Shown here in pieces: positions 62,726 through 64,000 of a stretch of 64,000 nt of DNA. The stretch comes from Schlegelella aquatica. Lineage in GTDB: Bacteria > Pseudomonadota > Gammaproteobacteria > Burkholderiales > Burkholderiaceae_C. The number at the start of each line of letters is the position of its first letter. Position 1 is the first letter of the stretch. The stretch is from contig NZ_CP110257.1 of the NCBI RefSeq assembly GCF_026013905.1, positions 1,426,001 through 1,490,000 on the forward strand, given 5' to 3'. Both the position numbers and the translations under genes were made by a program. The notes below the pieces were generated by a model. It did not search any database and had not been told where the DNA came from. It saw only the letters and a list, made by a program, of their open reading frames with translations.

Positions 62726-64000
62726 ATGTTCGATTTCGTCCGCAACAACACCCGCATCCTGTTCTTCGTGCTGCTGTTGTTGATCATCCCTTCGTTCGTC
62801 TTCTTCGGCGTGCAGGGCTACAGCCAGTTCCGAGAGGGCGCCGACGGCGTGGCGAAGGTGGCGGGCCATACGATCACCGTGGCCGAACTCGACGCAGCGC
62901 ATCGCAACCAGGTCGAGCGCGCCCGGGCGCAGATGCCCAATGTCGATCCCAAGCTCTTCGACTCGCCGCAGATGAAGCGGCAGACGCTGGAGATGCTCGT
63001 GCGCGAGCGTGTGCTGGCGCAGGCCGCTGAGGACCTGAAGCTGCTCACCGGCGACGAGCGCCTGCACCGTGTGTTCGTCAACGACCCGCAGTTCGCGTTC
63101 CTGCGCAAGCCGGACGGCTCGGTCAACAAAGACCTCCTCTCGGCCCAGGGCATGAGCGTGGAGATGTTCGAGCAGCGCCTGCGGCACGACCTCTCGGCTC
63201 AACAGGTGCTGCGTGGCGTGGCCGACAGCGCGCTGGTGGGCAAGAGCGTGAGCAATCGGGCGCTCGATGCCTTCCTGCAGCAGCGCGAGGTGCGCGTCGT
63301 GCGCTTCGACGCCAAGGACTACCTCGGCAAGGTACAGCCCACCGATGCGCAGATCGAGGCGTACTACAAGGCCAATGAAGCGCAGTTCCAGACGCCCGAG
63401 CAGATCAAGGCGGAGTACGTCGTGCTCGACCTCGACAGCATCAAGAAGACGATCACCGTCGCGCAGGAGGAACTGCACAAGTATTACGAGCAGAACGCCG
63501 CTCGTTACACCGCCCCCGAGGAGCGCAGGGCGAGCCACATCCTCATCCAGCCCGATGCGTCGGCGCCCGATGGGCGCGCCAAGGCCAAGGCACGCGCCGA
63601 GGAGTTGTTGGCCCAGCTGCGCAAGAACCCCGAGGCGTTTGCCGATCTGGCGCGCAAGCATTCGCAGGACCCGGGTTCGGCCCCCAACGGCGGCGACCTC
63701 GACTTCTTCCGTCGCGGCATGATGGTCAAACCGTTCGAGGAGGCCGCTTTCGCGCTCAAGCCGGGCGAGATCAGCAACGTGGTCGAGACGGAGCACGGCT
63801 ACCACATCATCAAGCTCGCCGCGGTGCGCGGCGGCGAGCGCAAGCCCTTCGAGGCGGTGCGTGCCGAGATCGAGGACGAGGTCAAGAACCAGCTGGCCCA
63901 GCAGCGCTATGCCGAGGCGGCCGACCAGTTCTCGAACATGGTGTACGAGCAGCCGGACAGCCTCCAGCCGGTGGCCGACAAGCTCAAGCTCCAGGTGCGG
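62726..64000 (+). CDS. ppiD: PpiD-type peptidylprolyl isomerase / periplasmic chaperone, 3' end missing
   Basis: The first 425 residues of a SurA_N/PpiD protein, cut by the window edge. One N-terminal membrane anchor ('ILFFVLLLLIIPSFVFFG', about residues 11-28) places the rest in the periplasm. The chaperone domain follows (to about 235), then a parvulin domain (about 265-375; 'ASHILIQPDA', 'GEISNVVETEHGYHIIKL'). It helps newly exported proteins at the translocon. The position after hupB and tRNA-Val matches the usual order. Confidence 0.95.
   Translation, partial: MFDFVRNNTRILFFVLLLLIIPSFVFFGVQGYSQFREGADGVAKVAGHTITVAELDAAHRNQVERARAQMPNVDPKLFDSPQMKRQTLEMLVRERVLAQAAEDLKLLTGDERLHRVFVNDPQFAFLRKPDGSVNKDLLSAQGMSVEMFEQRLRHDLSAQQVLRGVADSALVGKSVSNRALDAFLQQREVRVVRFDAKDYLGKVQPTDAQIEAYYKANEAQFQTPEQIKAEYVVLDLDSIKKTITVAQEELHKYYEQNAARYTAPEERRASHILIQPDASAPDGRAKAKARAEELLAQLRKNPEAFADLARKHSQDPGSAPNGGDLDFFRRGMMVKPFEEAAFALKPGEISNVVETEHGYHIIKLAAVRGGERKPFEAVRAEIEDEVKNQLAQQRYAEAADQFSNMVYEQPDSLQPVADKLKLQVR

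Overview
The window comes from a high-GC Gram-negative chromosome. Gene content and order point to Betaproteobacteria, order Burkholderiales, possibly near the Rubrivivax/Leptothrix/Caldimonas-Schlegelella group; that genus-level placement is inference only. Supporting signs are EF-P with Arg32 next to EarP, a dihydrolipoamide dehydrogenase with its own lipoyl domain, a CysI/DUF934/CysH/CysD/CysN operon, a polyhydroxyalkanoate phasin, a K+-independent H+-pyrophosphatase, and the order hupB - tRNA-Val - ppiD. Most of the window is core metabolism. The accessory parts are the left end (assembly-line synthetase, nucleotide-sugar genes), the IS5-family element near the phasin gene, and the thiamine-regulated receptor.

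Layout. 1-6561 (minus) is the 5' part of one giant hybrid NRPS/PKS gene. Its order is A-PCP-KS-AT-ACP-aminotransferase, the A-domain pocket reads like a proline code, and the gene runs off the window. Divergent from it (6754-10280) are a membrane-anchored SGNH hydrolase and a TviB/TviC-like pair for UDP-GalNAcA-type sugars. 10370-16849 carries an N-formylglutamate amidohydrolase-family gene, an LhgO-like oxidase, pyrD, rpiA, a DUF4124/glutaredoxin protein and prlC. 16974-27206 has folD, a FixJ-type regulator with a PAS histidine kinase, and the divergent aceE-aceF-lpdA operon. 27287-30248 pairs the proton-pumping pyrophosphatase with the divergent soluble pyrophosphatase.

30353-33129 holds a methyltransferase-like gene, two small genes, an SRAP protein with a helical insert, and tRNA-Asn. 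33166-35483 is a TonB-dependent receptor behind a TPP riboswitch, so it is probably a thiamine-related importer rather than a siderophore receptor. 35614-43971 is a long minus-strand block for sulfate assimilation (TSUP, cysI, DUF934, cysH, cysD, cysN, cobA) followed by ferredoxin and ferredoxin reductase. 44111-45827 has a patatin-like lipoprotein and the phasin gene with a structured 3' UTR. 45971-47130 is an intact IS5-family element with CTAA target duplications.

47285-64000 is housekeeping: an HDAC-family deacylase, a thioesterase, an antiporter, ghrB-like, rmuC, mnmC, efp with earP, uvrC, pgsA, a DMT transporter, a tartrate dehydrogenase-like gene, hupB, tRNA-Val and the start of ppiD. 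How the parts fit: sulfate is activated by CysDN, reduced by the APS-reductase-type CysH and then by siroheme CysI, with CobA on the siroheme route and Fdx/FNR as plausible electron donors. Pyrophosphate released by CysDN and other reactions can be removed by the Ppa/HppA pair. EarP modifies EF-P. No CRISPR array, prophage, rRNA or replication origin was seen.
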